A DNA stretch of 64,000 nucleotides from Inia geoffrensis (GCA_036417435.1 CM070904.1:127410695-127474694), one strand, 5' to 3'. Counted from the first letter of the stretch, positions 24,254 through 35,864 are shown. The notes: generated from the letters alone by a model not told the origin. Program-made: numbers and translations.

Positions 24254-24316
24254 ACAGTGTGGTACTGACGCAAGGATAGACATATAGATCAACAGAATAG
24301 AATTGAGAAGCCATAA

Positions 24317-24342
24317 ATAAACCTATCCATCCATCCATCCAT
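24317..24342 (+). repeat. (CCAT)n microsatellite inside L1
   Basis: There are about five units within the L1 body just before the nested SINE. Confidence 0.75.
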
Positions 24343-24357
24343 GACCAACTGATTTTT

Positions 24358-24647
24358 TAAAATAAATATATTTATTTATTTTGGCTGTGTTGGGTCTTCA
24401 TCATGGTGTGCGGGCTTCTCATTACATTGGCTTCTCTTGCTGCAGAGCAGGGGCTGTAGGCGCACGGGCTGTAGGCGCACCAGCTTCAGTAGTTGTGGCT
24501 TGCAGACCCTAGAGTGCAGGCTCAGTAGTTGTGGCACACGGACTTATTTGCTCCGTGGCATGTGGGATCTCCCCAGAGCAGGGCTTGAACCTGCGCCCAC
24601 TGCATTGGCAGGCAGATTCTTATCCACCACGTGACCAGGGAAGTCCA
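24358..24647 (-). repeat. Long CHR-type SINE nested in L1
   Basis: The copy is on the minus strand with an AT-rich tail at the left. The target-site duplication 'ga(c/t)caactgattttt' lies at 24343-24357 and 24649-24663, and both copies match the L1 sequence expected there. A 14-bp tandem ('ggctgtaggcgcac', 24452-24479) lies within the body. Confidence 0.9.
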
Positions 24648-25954
24648 AGATCAACTGATTTTTGACAAGAGTGCCAAGACCATTCAATGGGAAAACAAGT
24701 CTTTTCAACAAATGGTGCTGGGACAACTGAGTATCTCCAAGCAAAAGAATGCATTTGTGTCTCTACCTCATGCCATATAAAAAAGTTAACTCAAAATGGG
24801 TCAAAGGCCTAAATGTAAAAGCTAAAACTATAAAATTATCAGCAGAAAACATGGGTGTAAATCTTCTTGACACTGGATTAGGCAATGGTTGCTTAGATAT
24901 GACACCAAAAGCACAAGCAACAAAAGAAAAAATAAATTAGACACATCATCAAAATTAAAAACTTTTGTGCTTCAAAGAACATCATCAAGAAAGTGGAAAT
25001 ATAGCTCAAAATAGAAGAAAAATTTTGCAAATCATATATCTGATAAGGGTCTTATATCTAGACTATACAACTCAATAATAAAAATAAATAACCCAATTAA
25101 AATATGGTAAGGGAATCTAAATAGACATTTCTGCAAAGAAGTTGTACAAATGGCCCAGAAGCACATGAAAACTTGTTCAACATCATTAGTCATCTGGGAA
25201 ATGCAAATCAAAACCACAACGAGATACTATGTCATAGGATGGCTGTGATGAAAACACAAATAGCAAGTGTTGGTGAGGGTGTAGAGAACTTGGAACCCTA
25301 TACACTGCTGATGGGAATATAAAATGGTGCAGGCACTTTGAAAAATAGTCTGGCAATTCTTCAAAAGGTTAAACATAGAATTACCTAGCAATTGACCTAG
25401 CAATTCCATTCCTAAGAATATTCTCAAGAGAAATGTAAACATATGTCCGCACAAAAAGTTGTACATGAATGTTCACAGCAGCATTATTTGTAACAGGCAA
25501 AAAGCGGTAACAGCCCAAATGTCTATCAACTGATAAATGGATAAATACAGTGTGGAAAATCTATTTAATGGAATAATAGTCAGCTATAAAAAGAAATAGT
25601 ATTGATATATGCTACAACATGAATGAACTTTGAAAGCCTTTTGCTAAGTGGAAGAAGTTAGTTACACAGGACCACATATTGTCTGATTTCATTTATATGA
25701 ACCACCCAGAAAAGGAAAATCCATAGAGAAAGTAGATTAGTGGGTGCTAAGGGCTGAAAGGGTTGTAGGGAGTAGGGAGTGAGTGACTGTCAGTGGGGAT
25801 GGGATTTCTTTGAGGAGGATAATGACAATGTTCTAAAATTGATCGTGGTGATAGTTGAATAACTGCAAACACACTAAAGACCATTGAATTGTATATTCTA
25901 AAAGAGTGACTTGTGTGGAATGTGAATTATAGTTCAATAAAATTGTTTTTCAAT

Positions 25955-26110
25955 AAAGGAGCATGTCAATAAAGTTTGGAATATTGATTAGCCATTTGGG
26001 AAAAATATCAGTTTAGATCTAAAAACAAATTCCTTAAATAAGCTCCAAAGGAACTAAAGCATTAAATATCTTCTTCAAACTATAGAATATGTTTTTAAAT
26101 TACATATGAC
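25955..26110 (+). repeat. Probable continuation of the outer L1M
   Basis: After the inner L1 terminus the sequence 'gccatttgggaaaaatatca' and 'ccttaaataagctccaaagg' fits the next part of the outer L1M ORF2. Divergence is high, so continuity is inferred. Confidence 0.45.
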
Positions 26111-27551
26111 ACCTTATTACGTTTTCCTCCCATTAACAATGTGTCTGGAGAATGTTCTAGCTCAATGAACTAAGTATGTATACATACCCTGTTAACAGTT
26201 GCATAATATTCTATGTCATTTATATTTACATCACTTTAATTGTTTAATTTGTTTCAATTGTCTCTTTTAATATATGTTTAAATTAGATTCTTTTTTGTAA
26301 AAAAGAGACAACCATTCAAGTTACTTGAAGAAAAAGGAGGCTGGGAAAAGATGAACACAAGGCCTAGACTGGGCCAAGGTGTGGTAGGCACTGGCCCCTC
26401 CATCTCTGTCCGGGGTCAAAAAGTAGAATATTTTGAGAAGGAATTAAATGGTTCCCAAATCTTGCCGTAAAACACTGAAGAAAGCAGTATAGGTGTTGAC
26501 AGCCTCCGTTGAGTGGAGCCGACACAGCATGGTTGTCAATCCTGTTCAGCCCCTCACTGGTTGAACTGGGCGTGTGACTTCCCCTTAGGGCCTCCTGTTC
26601 CTTGACTGTCACGTAGGGAGGACGGATGTCACCTAAGTCCTGAGACTAATGCGAGGGTGCACAGTGCTGGCAGTCAGTGTGTGGTAGCTCTTTTCTTTAT
26701 GTGTTATTATGCAAATTAACACAGAGATAATATTTCCCTCTGTAAATATAATACATATTTATACCTATGTCCCACTTATCCAACACAGCATAAATTAAAA
26801 AGAGGACAAAAGAAAGAAGAATAAAAGGATAGGGACATAAAACAACGAGGGATAAGGTTAAAAAATTCCTATTACAAAGACTCTTGCTCTGAATGGGCCC
26901 AAATTATCCCTAAGCTTCCCAGGAGCCGTCATGGAGAAGGAAAATGTGTCAGTGACTCATTCTACCGCATTCAGGGATAAAAACTGACCAGTTGCTCAGA
27001 AAAAAGTTGTTAGTACTAAGGGATTTCTCTCAAGGGCTTTTATGGAACAGGGTGATGTAGGAGAGTGATTTTCAAACTTTGAAGAGCCTGTTTAATGTAA
27101 GAATTCCTGGGCCCCGAGCCCAAATTTTGGACTGAGTAGGGCCGAAGTGGGTCCCAGGGATATGCATGGCATAGACTGTCCTGGTTGGTGCATGGGCTCC
27201 AGTCTGTTCATTCCAGTAGGTGGGCTTTCTCCTAGGCCCACAAGGTCACACAGGCAAACAGCGTTCATCAGACACTTCTTCCTCTGTGCTTCTTTCCGTG
27301 TAGGCTGATGGCTTCACACAAAACACAACCAAGCAGAAGTGATTCTGCAGGTGACACAGGGCAGGCTTCTGCCTGATTGGAGGAGATTTTAGAGGAGTTT
27401 TGGAAGGAGACATGGACTTGCCATCTTCCCCTTGGAGTTTCGATAAACATTTGGAGGGATCACCCTGAGCTGGAGCCCCTGGGTAAGTACCTAGAGGTGG
27501 CACGTCTGGTTGCCTGTTAGCTTCCCGCACAGAATAGACCAGGGGGTGGGG
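26111..27551. other. Mostly single-copy DNA
   Basis: Bases 26150-26300 may be HAL1/L1 sequence in reverse. Bases 27050-27200 contain MER5-like motifs ('gtgattttcaaactttgaag', 'aattcctgggccccgagccc'). The rest is unrecognised. The 213-codon minus frame at 27246-27887 runs through the neighbouring SINE and is an artefact. Confidence 0.35.
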
Positions 27552-27854
27552 GGGACGACACACTTCCTTGGTGGCGCAGTGGTTAGGAATCGCCTGCCAA
27601 TGCAGGGGACACGGGTTTGAGCCCCGGTCCAGGAAGATCCCACATGCCGTGGAGCAGCTAAGCCCGTGCACCACAACTACTGAGCCCACCTGTCTAGAGC
27701 CCGTGCACCACAACAAGAGAAGCCACTGCAAAGAGAAGCCCGTGCACTGCAATGAAGAGTAGCCCCTGCTCGCTGCAACTAGAGAAAGCCCGCGTGCAGC
27801 AGTGAAGACCCAACGCAGCCATAAATAAATAAATAAATTTATTTTTTTAAAAAA
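27552..27854 (+). repeat. Long CHR-type SINE with imperfect target-site duplication
   Basis: The tRNA-like head ('cttccttggtggcgcagtgg', box A; 'acgggtttgagccc', box B), the long body and an (AAAT)n tail are all present. The flanks 27531-27551 and 27855-27876 are similar, sharing 'agaatagac' then a G-rich stretch. They fit a diverged duplication of about 21 bp. Confidence 0.9.
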
Positions 27855-27876
27855 AGAATAGACAAGAGGGCTGGGG

Positions 27877-28509
27877 AGAGCTGACATCCTTAAGGAAAAC
27901 GAGGGGATAGTATCCCTCCAGGAGGGCCAAGATGATCCTCATAAGGAACACTGTTTTGAATCTACTCTAGCCCACAGGCAGAAGGCCATGGAGCCACAAA
28001 GCTGCATTCTGTGGTTGTCAAGGTCCTGAAATGTCTCGCCTGGAAAATTCCTTGGCAGGTGAGGCAAGATTCTTCTTTTGGCCTCCAACCCCGCTCCCCC
28101 CAGAGTCAAGCATCCACAGAATGTCTTTCCTTGTGCAACACTATTTCCTGGTATCTCCTCCAAGATAAACGCATTGTGAAGGTAACTGAATGAGGCAGCT
28201 TGTTCTCTGGAAATATTACCTATAAACCAGGGGGAAAATGGGAGCAGCAGTGTTGACCGAAGATGGCAGCATTAGTTTGAGACGTTCTGATCTACAGCCC
28301 CTTTCTGGTTTTAATTAGCCAGCTTGTCCTGTTGTCTATTGAGGCCACTTTTAGGTTAAATTCATAAAACCTACTGGCCAAGGATAAAAGAACGTCCGGC
28401 TTTTTATTTTCTGGAGCCAGGAGTGGACCCCCAGATCATCCCGAAGTGACTTCAATCAATAATTAGGCTGTACGGTGAAGAGGGAGGTGACACTTCTATT
28501 TCACCCTGT
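27877..28509. other. Single-copy DNA, no gene seen
   Basis: No repeat or gene is recognised. Confidence 0.4.
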
Positions 28510-28770
28510 CGTATAGTTAAAACAAATTTTTAAATCTAAGTATATAGTAGAATACAGAAAGTGCCCATATTCTAAGTATAGATACTGATTGTTTACACAC
28601 TGGAACCACACCCAGAGCCAGAAAGAGAACCTCATCACCACTCCTGAAAGCCTCTCTGCCCCTTCCTCCCCAGCCCCCAACGGTAACCTCTGACTTCTAA
28701 CACTGTGGACTAGCTTAGTCTGCTTTGGTCCTTTGTGTAAATGGAATTGTTCAGAATGTTCTCTCTTGTG
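28510..28770 (-). repeat. Old L1M 3' region
   Basis: The order of motifs 'aagtatatagtagaatacag', 'ttgtttacacactggaacca' and 'ctttgtgtaaatggaattgt' resembles old L1M 3' sequence in reverse. No coding capacity. Confidence 0.45.
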
Positions 28771-28776
28771 ACAACA

Positions 28777-28855
28777 TGTGACATTAGGCCTGGAGACCCA
28801 TCCTGTGACATCAGGCCCAGGAGACCCTGTGACATTAGGCCCAGGAGACCCATCC
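28777..28855 (+). repeat. Three-copy tandem repeat, 24-28 bp units
   Basis: The units start at 28777, 28804 and 28828, each with the core 'tgtgacat(t/c)aggcc' followed by 'ggagaccc'. Units one and three end in 'atcc', which the middle unit lacks. Confidence 0.9.
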
Positions 28856-28889
28856 ACGCTGTTCCACGTCGTGGACAGTTTGCCCTCTT

Positions 28890-29070
28890 GGCTCTGTGGT
28901 TCTCGTGACACAGCGGCCTCAGAATCACCTGGAGAGTTAAATACAGATTCCTGGGTCCCACCCTGGAGTTTCTGATGCAGGAGGCCCTGGGCCAAGGATC
29001 TGTGTTTCCAACAAGTTCTCAGCTGCTGCTGCTGCTGGTGTGGGGACCACACCCTGAGAACCACCCCTTT
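28890..29070 (+). mobile_element. MER5-type hAT non-autonomous transposon
   Basis: The series 'agaatcacctggagagttaa', 'cagattcctgggtcccaccc' and 'ccacaccctgagaaccaccc' follows MER5A, with the right inverted end recognisable. A short (CTG)n run at 29022-29036 lies inside. Confidence 0.75.
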
Positions 29071-29750
29071 AATCTGGCAAGTCCCCTTTCCCCTGGAAAA
29101 GGACATTATTGCTGCCTCCAGGAGTCGTTGAGGGGCGACACTGACCCGCAGGCCTGGGGGCGGGACAGTGTGGAGGCCGGAGCTGGTGTCCCGAGCTGTT
29201 GCTAGTGATCAGCCGGGGCGGGAGAGAAGATTCAGCTCCTCCGCTGTCCTGTTCCTGACAGGGGCTGCTGTGGTTTATGACTCTTGGTTTATGAGCTGGG
29301 CACACTTGAGCCAGGGCCTCTGGCTCCTTCAGGAGTGGGTGGAATGCAGTGGAGATTTCCACTGGTCCCACACTGGCCAGAGGCCCCAGCATCCGGCAGC
29401 ACACAGCACCAATCAGCTCCTTCCCTGCCCCACTCGTGCTACTGTTGCGGACTGGACGCCAGGCCTCCCTAGGCCTCAGAGGGGCCTTAGGTGTGGGCTC
29501 TCCTTCCTTCTCTTTCCTCCGTCTTGCATCCTCCGCGCTGGAGACGCGAGTGGACGAGGGTCCTAGGGCCCTGCCTCCCTCCCTGCTAACTGGTCACATG
29601 AACTCCTGTTTCAGCGTCGTCCCTGACCTTCTCTTCTCCTGCTGCCCCCTATCTTGGGATCTCAGCCTCTTCCAGGGCCTTAACCGCTGGTCCTCCCAGA
29701 GGCAGCCATGTCTGACGGCCCAAGGCTTTGCCTAGAATCACTGTGGGGCC
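29071..29750. other. GC-richer single-copy DNA, no gene seen
   Basis: Overlapping open frames up to 132 codons occur in several frames. None contains a recognisable domain. Confidence 0.4.
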
Positions 29751-29885
29751 ACCCACACGCGGACGCCATGCAGACAACACGTGGACCCCAAGTGGACCCA
29801 CACACGGACGCCATGCAGACCCCACGTGGACCCACACGCGGACCCCACACGGACCCACACGCGGACGCCACGCAGACCAACACAG
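29751..29885 (+). repeat. CpG-rich minisatellite, about 23-bp subunits
   Basis: Units related to 'cccacacgcggacgcca' start at 29752, 29797, 29831 and 29854, separated by 'acacgtggac'-type linkers. CpG density is far above that of the flanks. It is open in several frames, giving His/Thr/Arg/Pro-rich pseudo-proteins that I treat as artefacts. Confidence 0.85.
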
Positions 29886-30134
29886 GCCGCAAGTCGTCCC
29901 CTCTGTCCAGGAGCGGCTGTGCTAACAGGAAAGAAGGAGACTCCTGGTCACCCGCAGCCACCGCCCCACCCTGGTCTCCGACGAGGACGGGACTCAGGCT
30001 TGAAGTGCTGAGGAGGACAGCAGTGACCTGGGCCGGGAGGTGGTGACTGAGACAAACCCCCCTGGGGGGGAAATGCCCTGATCTGCAGACACCATGTCCT
30101 TGCTTCCCAGAGCGGATCAAGCTCGTTTTGTTTC

Positions 30135-30320
30135 AGGCACTTTCCCTTTAAGTGATTTGATCCTCACACAACCCTGGGGAAGGAGGGTACTATTATCAGT
30201 CACGTGTTAGAGACTTATGTTAGGATTCTGAAGCTCAGAGAAGCTTAGTAACTTGCCCAAGGTCACACAGCTGGTAAGTGGCTGAGGCAGGATTTGAACT
30301 CTGGTCTTGCAGGTCCCAGA
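30135..30320 (-). repeat. MIR SINE, nearly full length
   Basis: This is one of the clearest MIR copies. In reverse it reads 'gaagctcagagaagcttagt', 'aacttgcccaaggtcacaca', 'gctggtaagtggctgaggca' and 'ggatttgaactctggtc'. Confidence 0.88.
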
Positions 30321-31985
30321 ATCCTGCCACCCCTGAGAGGAGAGGAACGAGCACAGGGGCGGGTGGAGAGACCGCCTTGGGAGGTGCAGCCTGTGCTTAG
30401 GAAGCAAGGAAGAAAGCAAAGACCAGGGGCAGAGCACACAGCAGGGGACAGAACCAGGAGCCAGGACAGACAAGCCCTGTTCTGTCTGAGGGCCAGGCCA
30501 GCAGGCTCCCTGGGGACTCACATCTGTTCAGCACCCTCTCCAGCCATGCTGTGTGGAGCCTTCATGGGGAGCCCTGGGCAGTCTGGGGGCAGAGGCTCAA
30601 GCCAGTTACAGGGCTGTCCTCCCCTAAGTGGGTGGCCCACAGTTACCCATTTGCAGGCTTCTCAGTGAGTGGTGAGAGGGCGGCGTGGGTAGCCCCCTAC
30701 CAGCTCACTTCTTGTGCACCCCAGCTAGTGGTGGGTGGTCTCCTTCCTCCCTCCAATGTCCAAGGCGGAAGCTGCAGGGCCCCCGGGTGAAGAGGTATGC
30801 CCTCCCAGCATGTCCAGGCAGGGCTCCAGGGATGGGTCTCCCTGGGCCCTCGACACACCCTCGACCCTCAGCTCCCCGTCTGGAGGATGATGGTATACAT
30901 CAGGCTCACATGGGCTTGAACTGGTCAGTCGTGTCCTGGGTGGGTTCTGTGTACTCACATGCCAAGCCCCCACCCTGTGCTGGGCTCCAGGTCATGAGAC
31001 AGAGGTGGCCCCCCCTCGCTCGGGGCCCCAGAGAGCTGGCAGGAGGGAATTTCCTAACATTCTCCCTTCATCCCAAGCATGAGCGTGCCCCTCCTCTGGC
31101 TTCTCTTTCCTTCTGGAAGCGTCTCTCATTTGTGTAATCATAGTGCAAAAATTAAATTGGATTATGGTGCCTGGCATCACATCAACACCCAAAAACGATA
31201 CTCCTAGGCAGCGCTTTTTACTCTTTGCCACTAAATGAATGATCTACTTGTTTAAATTGTTTTTACATTTTGGTGTTAAAAAGACTTCAAGATTATAAAA
31301 TGTATATAATGTTCAAAATTTAAAACCGGTATAGAGTTTGAAAAAACCAGATCTACAGTCCACGAGAGCCTTGGCTCTGTCCTGGTGAGTGGAATCTATG
31401 CCTTGTCTTCGGGGACTGGCTGGTGGCAGCTCCTGAGGGTCCTGTCCCCTTTGGGCACCACAGTGACAGCGGCTGCTCTCAGCTGGGTTGGGGAGGAGAG
31501 GGCTCAACCTACTTTCTCCAGGTGAAGTGAGAGCCAGCCGCTGCAGTGTTGTCCCGTTGTTAAGAGAACTTTTACCCAATTCATGGACGCTGGCACTCTG
31601 TCACACGCTCCCGTCACCAGTCAGGCTGTGAGCAATAGGAGAGAGTGACAAGGGCCCCTCCTCCTGGGGTGAGCGGCCTCGGTTGGCCACCACCCTTGGC
31701 AAGCTCCCGCCCACCTGTGGGCCAAGGTCTGTGGACCAGCCAGAGGGAGGCGGGCCAGGGCCCCCGAGCTCAGTGCAAAACAGGCACTGCATAAAAGCGG
31801 GCGGTGTCCTCTCCGCAGCCAGACAGGGATCTTTATGTGTGGGAAGCGGCACTCTCTACACTGGCTCTTTGTTGAGTTCTAGCAGTAGGGCCGTTTGCAC
31901 AGTGGAGCTGCCATGAACTCATCTATCGACCCAAATTCTGGAGGATTTATAAAAAGGCCTGCTAAAAATGACAAGACCAATACTG
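30321..31985. other. Single-copy DNA containing one arm of a diverged duplication
   Basis: No gene is seen. Bases 30915-31135 are similar to 33081-33300 downstream. Frames of 124-150 codons (30294-31137) overlap and carry no domain. Confidence 0.4.
30915..31135 (+). repeat. Left arm of a diverged direct duplication
   Basis: It aligns with 33081-33300 in the same order. Shared blocks are 'ttgaactggtcag', 'tgagacaga.gtgg', 'aggagggaatttcc' and 'cctctggcttctct'. Small indels lie between the blocks. It may be a local duplication or two copies of a repeat family I do not recognise. Confidence 0.7.
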
Positions 31986-32393
31986 GTGTCTTAGTCAGCT
32001 AGGGCTGCCTTAACAAAATACCACAGTCTCAGGGCTTAAACAACAGAAATTTGTTCTGGAAGCTGGAAGTCCAATGTCAAGCATGGTCAAGGTCTGGGGT
32101 TCTGATGAGACCCCTTTTCTTGGCCTGCAGATGGCCACCTTCCTGATAGGTCCTCACATGGCCTTTCCTGGGTTGTGCATCAGGAAAAAGAGAGAGAGGA
32201 AGGAAGAGGGGGAGAGAGAAAACTGTGCTCTTCCTCTTCTTAGAAAGCTACTAATCCTATCAGAAGGGCCCCACCCTCATGACCTTATTAACCCTACTAC
32301 CTCCCAAAGGCCTCATCTCCAAAGGCCATTACATTGCAGATTTGGGCTTTAATGTATGAATTTTGGAGGGACATGAATATTCAGTTCATAACA
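31986..32393 (-). repeat. MLT1A-type solo LTR
   Basis: It is a reverse-oriented MaLR LTR. It begins with 'tgtcttagtcagctagggct', continues through 'aacaacagaaatttgttctg' and 'cttcctcttcttagaaagct', and ends 'ttcagttcataaca'. Length and edges fit a complete solo LTR. Confidence 0.85.
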
Positions 32394-33080
32394 ACTGGCA
32401 AAAGAATGAAGAGGGTACTTGCATCTCTGACTGGGGAAATCTCAGTCCCCCCCTGATTTCTCAGAACGGTTCTGGGGAACAGGAATTTGTACAGAAGGCA
32501 GCCATCCTTCCCTTCTCCTGCTCCGGAACCCCTTCCTACAGTGTTTGCTCCATCCTCAGCCCTGGAGGGGCAGGACCCTGAGTACCACTGACCCCAGCCT
32601 CCTGGCCATAGCTGACCAGAACAGAGTGGGCCTTTGACCCTGGAGGAGTCAAGCCAGAGGCTGGGCTGACCCAGTCAGATTCCCTCTGCCAGAGATGAGA
32701 ATCGAGATGGAGACATCAGGCCAGTTAGCAGGGGCTCTGGGCTGGATGGCCATGGGGGTGGGGCAGGTATTTTGAATTGGCTGCGACAGGCCGTGTATAT
32801 GTGTAGCAGGGGCAGCTGGTGTGGAGACACAGGCAGACAGACAGACACACACACAGAGGGAGGGAGAAATAGCCTTCCCATCTCCCATTCCTGGTTAGTC
32901 CTCAGCAAGCTGGGGTCTTCGTCTTACTCGACAGTGCCTTGTATTTGTCCGATAAAATCTCTTAAAATTCTTTTCTTATCGTAGATTGAAGGGGTTCTTG
33001 TGCACTTCTCCCCAGCCGTCCAAAGCTGGACTTCCCTATTTGTGTAGATTTAGGTTTTTACACTGATTTAGGACATGAGG
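32394..33080. other. Single-copy DNA, no gene seen
   Basis: Nothing is recognised apart from a short CA/GACA-rich patch at 32825-32860. Confidence 0.4.
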
Positions 33081-33300
33081 TTGAACTGGTCAGCTGTGTC
33101 CTTGTGGGTCGCATCCACTCACAAGCTGAGCATGGCTGTGTTCCCCCCGTGCTTGGCCCCCGATCTTGAGACAGACGTGGTCTCCTTGCAGACTTGGGCC
33201 CCAAAGGGCCAGGAGGAGGGAATTTCCCGACATCCCTCATCAGCCTAAAAGTGCCCTTCCTCTGGCTTCTCTCTCCCTATGGCACCTCTGCCATCTGTGC
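33081..33300 (+). repeat. Right arm of a diverged direct duplication
   Basis: This is the counterpart of 30915-31135, about 2.17 kb downstream and in the same orientation. Shared blocks keep their order and spacing, with substitutions and small indels throughout. Confidence 0.7.
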
Positions 33301-34109
33301 GGTGCTGGAAGCATTTCAGTTGCCTCTGCCCACCTCCTGGCGAGATCCTGTGATTTCCCACAGCCCTGTAGGTGGCAGGGAGGCGATGCAGGCCCTGAGG
33401 GAGTTTTTACCCAGGAGGTTAGGTAAACTGAGGAACATGGAGGCCTGGGCTGTCAGGACCTGCTCGGATCAGGACCCGAAGAGTGTGCCGGAGCCTTCAA
33501 GGTGGGCAGAGAAGGGCGTAGGAATAGCCAGAGAGAGCAGAGGGCCGAAGTGGGTGGAAGGCGACAGAGCTGTGGTGGCAGCCGGGGCAGAGGGGCTGAG
33601 ATTTCTGTGTCCATTTGGGTGAGTGAGTAATTCAAGAAGGAGATATTTTAAAATACAAACAACAGTGACAGAGTCATTGAGGGACTGTGATTTCTTTGAA
33701 TTCTCTCTCATCCAAAATAGTCACGGGATTTGGATAAATCTAGACAGTCTCCTCTTGCTCCTTCCAGGTGCATGGGATTCAAACCAGTGGCTGGTTTTAG
33801 GAGGTACAGCAGTCAAACAAGCAAAAAATTTATAGTTATGCGTTTTATGTGTTTTAGAAGAAATCCAATTAGCACATCAAAGCTGAGATTTCATAGGTAT
33901 TAATGCTTAGGATGAAAATAAACAGAATTTAAAGCCAATCTAGACAATATTAATAGCACAGGTGGTACATAGATATGTTAAGAATTGTAAATGTGGAAAG
34001 TAAATGACTGACATTCTGGAAACACTGAGTTGAAATGACTTGGACGAACCGGAAAACACATAGTTCATTTCTCTTTGAACTGAAGCTTTCTTCCCTCTCT
34101 CTGTGCCCA
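33301..34109. other. Single-copy DNA, no gene seen
   Basis: A 142-codon plus frame (33194-33622) overlaps other frames and has no domain. No repeat is recognised. Confidence 0.4.
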
Positions 34110-34290
34110 CGGTTCCTAAAATGTGGTCCACTCTGAATAGCAGCAGCAGCATCTGGGAGCTTTTCAGAAATGCAGATTCTTGGCCCCATCACAGACCTAC
34201 CAGAAGCCCCGGCGGGGGAGGGAGGTGCAGTGGGGGAGGAGGCAGTCAGGCTGTAACAAGCCCCCCCAGGGGTTCTGATGAAGCACTGCT
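34110..34290 (+). mobile_element. MER5-type hAT non-autonomous transposon
   Basis: The MER5A order is preserved: 'ctaaaatgtggtccactctg', 'catctgggagcttttcagaa', 'atgcagattcttggccccat' and 'ggggttctgatgaagca'. A short (CAG)n patch (34139-34150) lies near the left end. Confidence 0.75.
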
Positions 34291-35864
34291 CCACCTCAGG
34301 GAGTCTGGCAAACTGGAATCGTGTGCAAGAATGTGTCTGCAGGGTCCGAGCTTTCCTCAAGCCCACTGCTCTCGGCCATCCCATTTCTCTGGTACTTACT
34401 TGCCGTGTTCGTGAATCCATGCATTTCAATCATAAATTACCCAAAGTTTGTCAGGTGGCCGGCAGGGCATGCCCAGTGTGTACAGAACAGCTCCGGTGGG
34501 TGTTTGGGGCCTCCCCCCCCACACCCGGGAGACACTGGAGGACCCAGCTGGGGGCTGCCCCTGACCACAGCAGCACTGGTGCTCTCTGCCTATAGCCTGT
34601 ATCCCTGTGTGTTTCTGGCCCTTCCTGAATCCATGCTCTCTCTCCTGTCGGCCTCTCCTTTCATCTCCTGAATGGGCTCCGGCCACAGCTTGCAGTGTAG
34701 CCTGATCCACAGGCTCCTGCCATCAGCCCTGCCTGGTACCAGCCCTGCCTCGCCTGCCTGGTCCTCCGAGCTCTATCCTCTAAGGCTCCTCCCTGGAGGG
34801 CTCAGCCCTATTCATTCCCGGGGGCCTGAAAAGCCCGTCCACACACAGCCCACCCCCCGTGGAGTCCACAGAGACTTCCGTGCATCCGTTGACCCCTCCT
34901 CTGTCAGCAAATGCTTACTGAGCACACACGTTGCACTCCTGGCCCTGGGGATGCAAAGATGCAGGGCTTGGCCCAGGGAGATAGATGGATGGTCACCAGA
35001 GTACAATGCGCGCGTGCCAAGTTGAGGTCTCTCTAGGCTGCAGTGGGCCAGCCCCACCCCAAGCCCCACCTGTGGGCTTCTTTGACCCCCCCCCCGCCCC
35101 CAGAACTTGGTACACAGCATAGATGCTCAAATCAACGTTTACTGAATATCGGAGGTGATGCCCCAGGCCGGCTGTACTGCTCCACCTTGGCCACCGCTGC
35201 GTCTCTACAGCCACTTCCAACCCGCCCAAGCTCCCTTTTGTTCCAACAGACCCAGGACTTAATACGTGTTGGCATTTTCTGACTTCACCTGGGCCAGGGC
35301 AGACAGATGTCACCGTCCATTGCGTGGTGACCGTGCAAGACAGGCCGGCGAGCCAACCTGATTTCTCCAGCAGTAGCCCCTTTACTCTGCAGTGACAATG
35401 TCTACCTTCTCGGGACCTCCAACCTTCCACCTCCCTCTGCCTCTGCCGGCCGTTGTCTCAAACATCAGAGAGGAACTCCCTACCATGCCCCACTGCAGTC
35501 CTGCCTGCCCGGCCGTCTCCTCCTCTTTCTTCCTCGGACTCTGCATCCCCCCAACTTCACCTTGCCGAGGACCGTCCCCTCCTACCCCCTTTCTGCCTGC
35601 ACTTCCTCATCTCTCCTGGCACCTTCACATCTGAGCATCCGTGTGCAAACCCCCAAATTTCTCCTGTGCCTGCTTCCCTCCATCCCCCTCGAGTCTTGAC
35701 TCAAGGCTGATCTAGGCAGGGATGTGCCCTTCAGCCCCCGGAAGCGCCCTGTCCTCCAGCGACCAGGGCCCCCTTCTCCTTCTAGACGCTAGTGGAGGGT
35801 GCTCACGGGGATCACTAGGGCAGGAAAATGAGGTAATTGCCAGAAAGCCCAGGAAATGCCCAAA
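34291..35864. other. Single-copy DNA with L2-like patches
   Basis: Bases 34900-34960 ('aaatgcttactgagcacaca') and 35100-35150 ('ggtacacagcatagatgctc') resemble L2/MIR-type sequence. A poly(C) run lies at 35087-35101. No gene is seen. Confidence 0.4.

Larger units (their letters stand above)
22905..25951 (+). repeat. L1 LINE, 5'-truncated, ORF2 to 3'UTR, with two nested insertions
   Basis: The copy enters ORF2 upstream of the catalytic block and runs to the L1 3' end near 25951. The RT active-site motif survives as FADD (23417-23428), but frameshifts and stops break the frame throughout. It is interrupted by a younger L1 3' end (23935-24253) and a SINE (24358-24647). Further landmarks are 'gccaactgatatataaggaa' and, near the end, 'gaatgtgaattatagttcaa'. 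Confidence 0.85.

Noticed and set aside
22905..25951. Possible active L1
   Set aside because: It is 5'-truncated, lacks ORF1 and the start of ORF2, has many stops and frameshifts, and contains two later insertions.
27566..27640. tRNA gene
   Set aside because: Box A and box B are present, but the sequence is the tRNA-derived head of a SINE and does not fold as an intact tRNA.
27246..27887. 213-codon minus-strand frame
   Set aside because: Much of it is the reverse reading of a CHR SINE, so it is not a gene.
28501..29106. 201-codon minus-strand frame
   Set aside because: It crosses an L1M fragment, a tandem repeat and a MER5 element. The translation has no domain.
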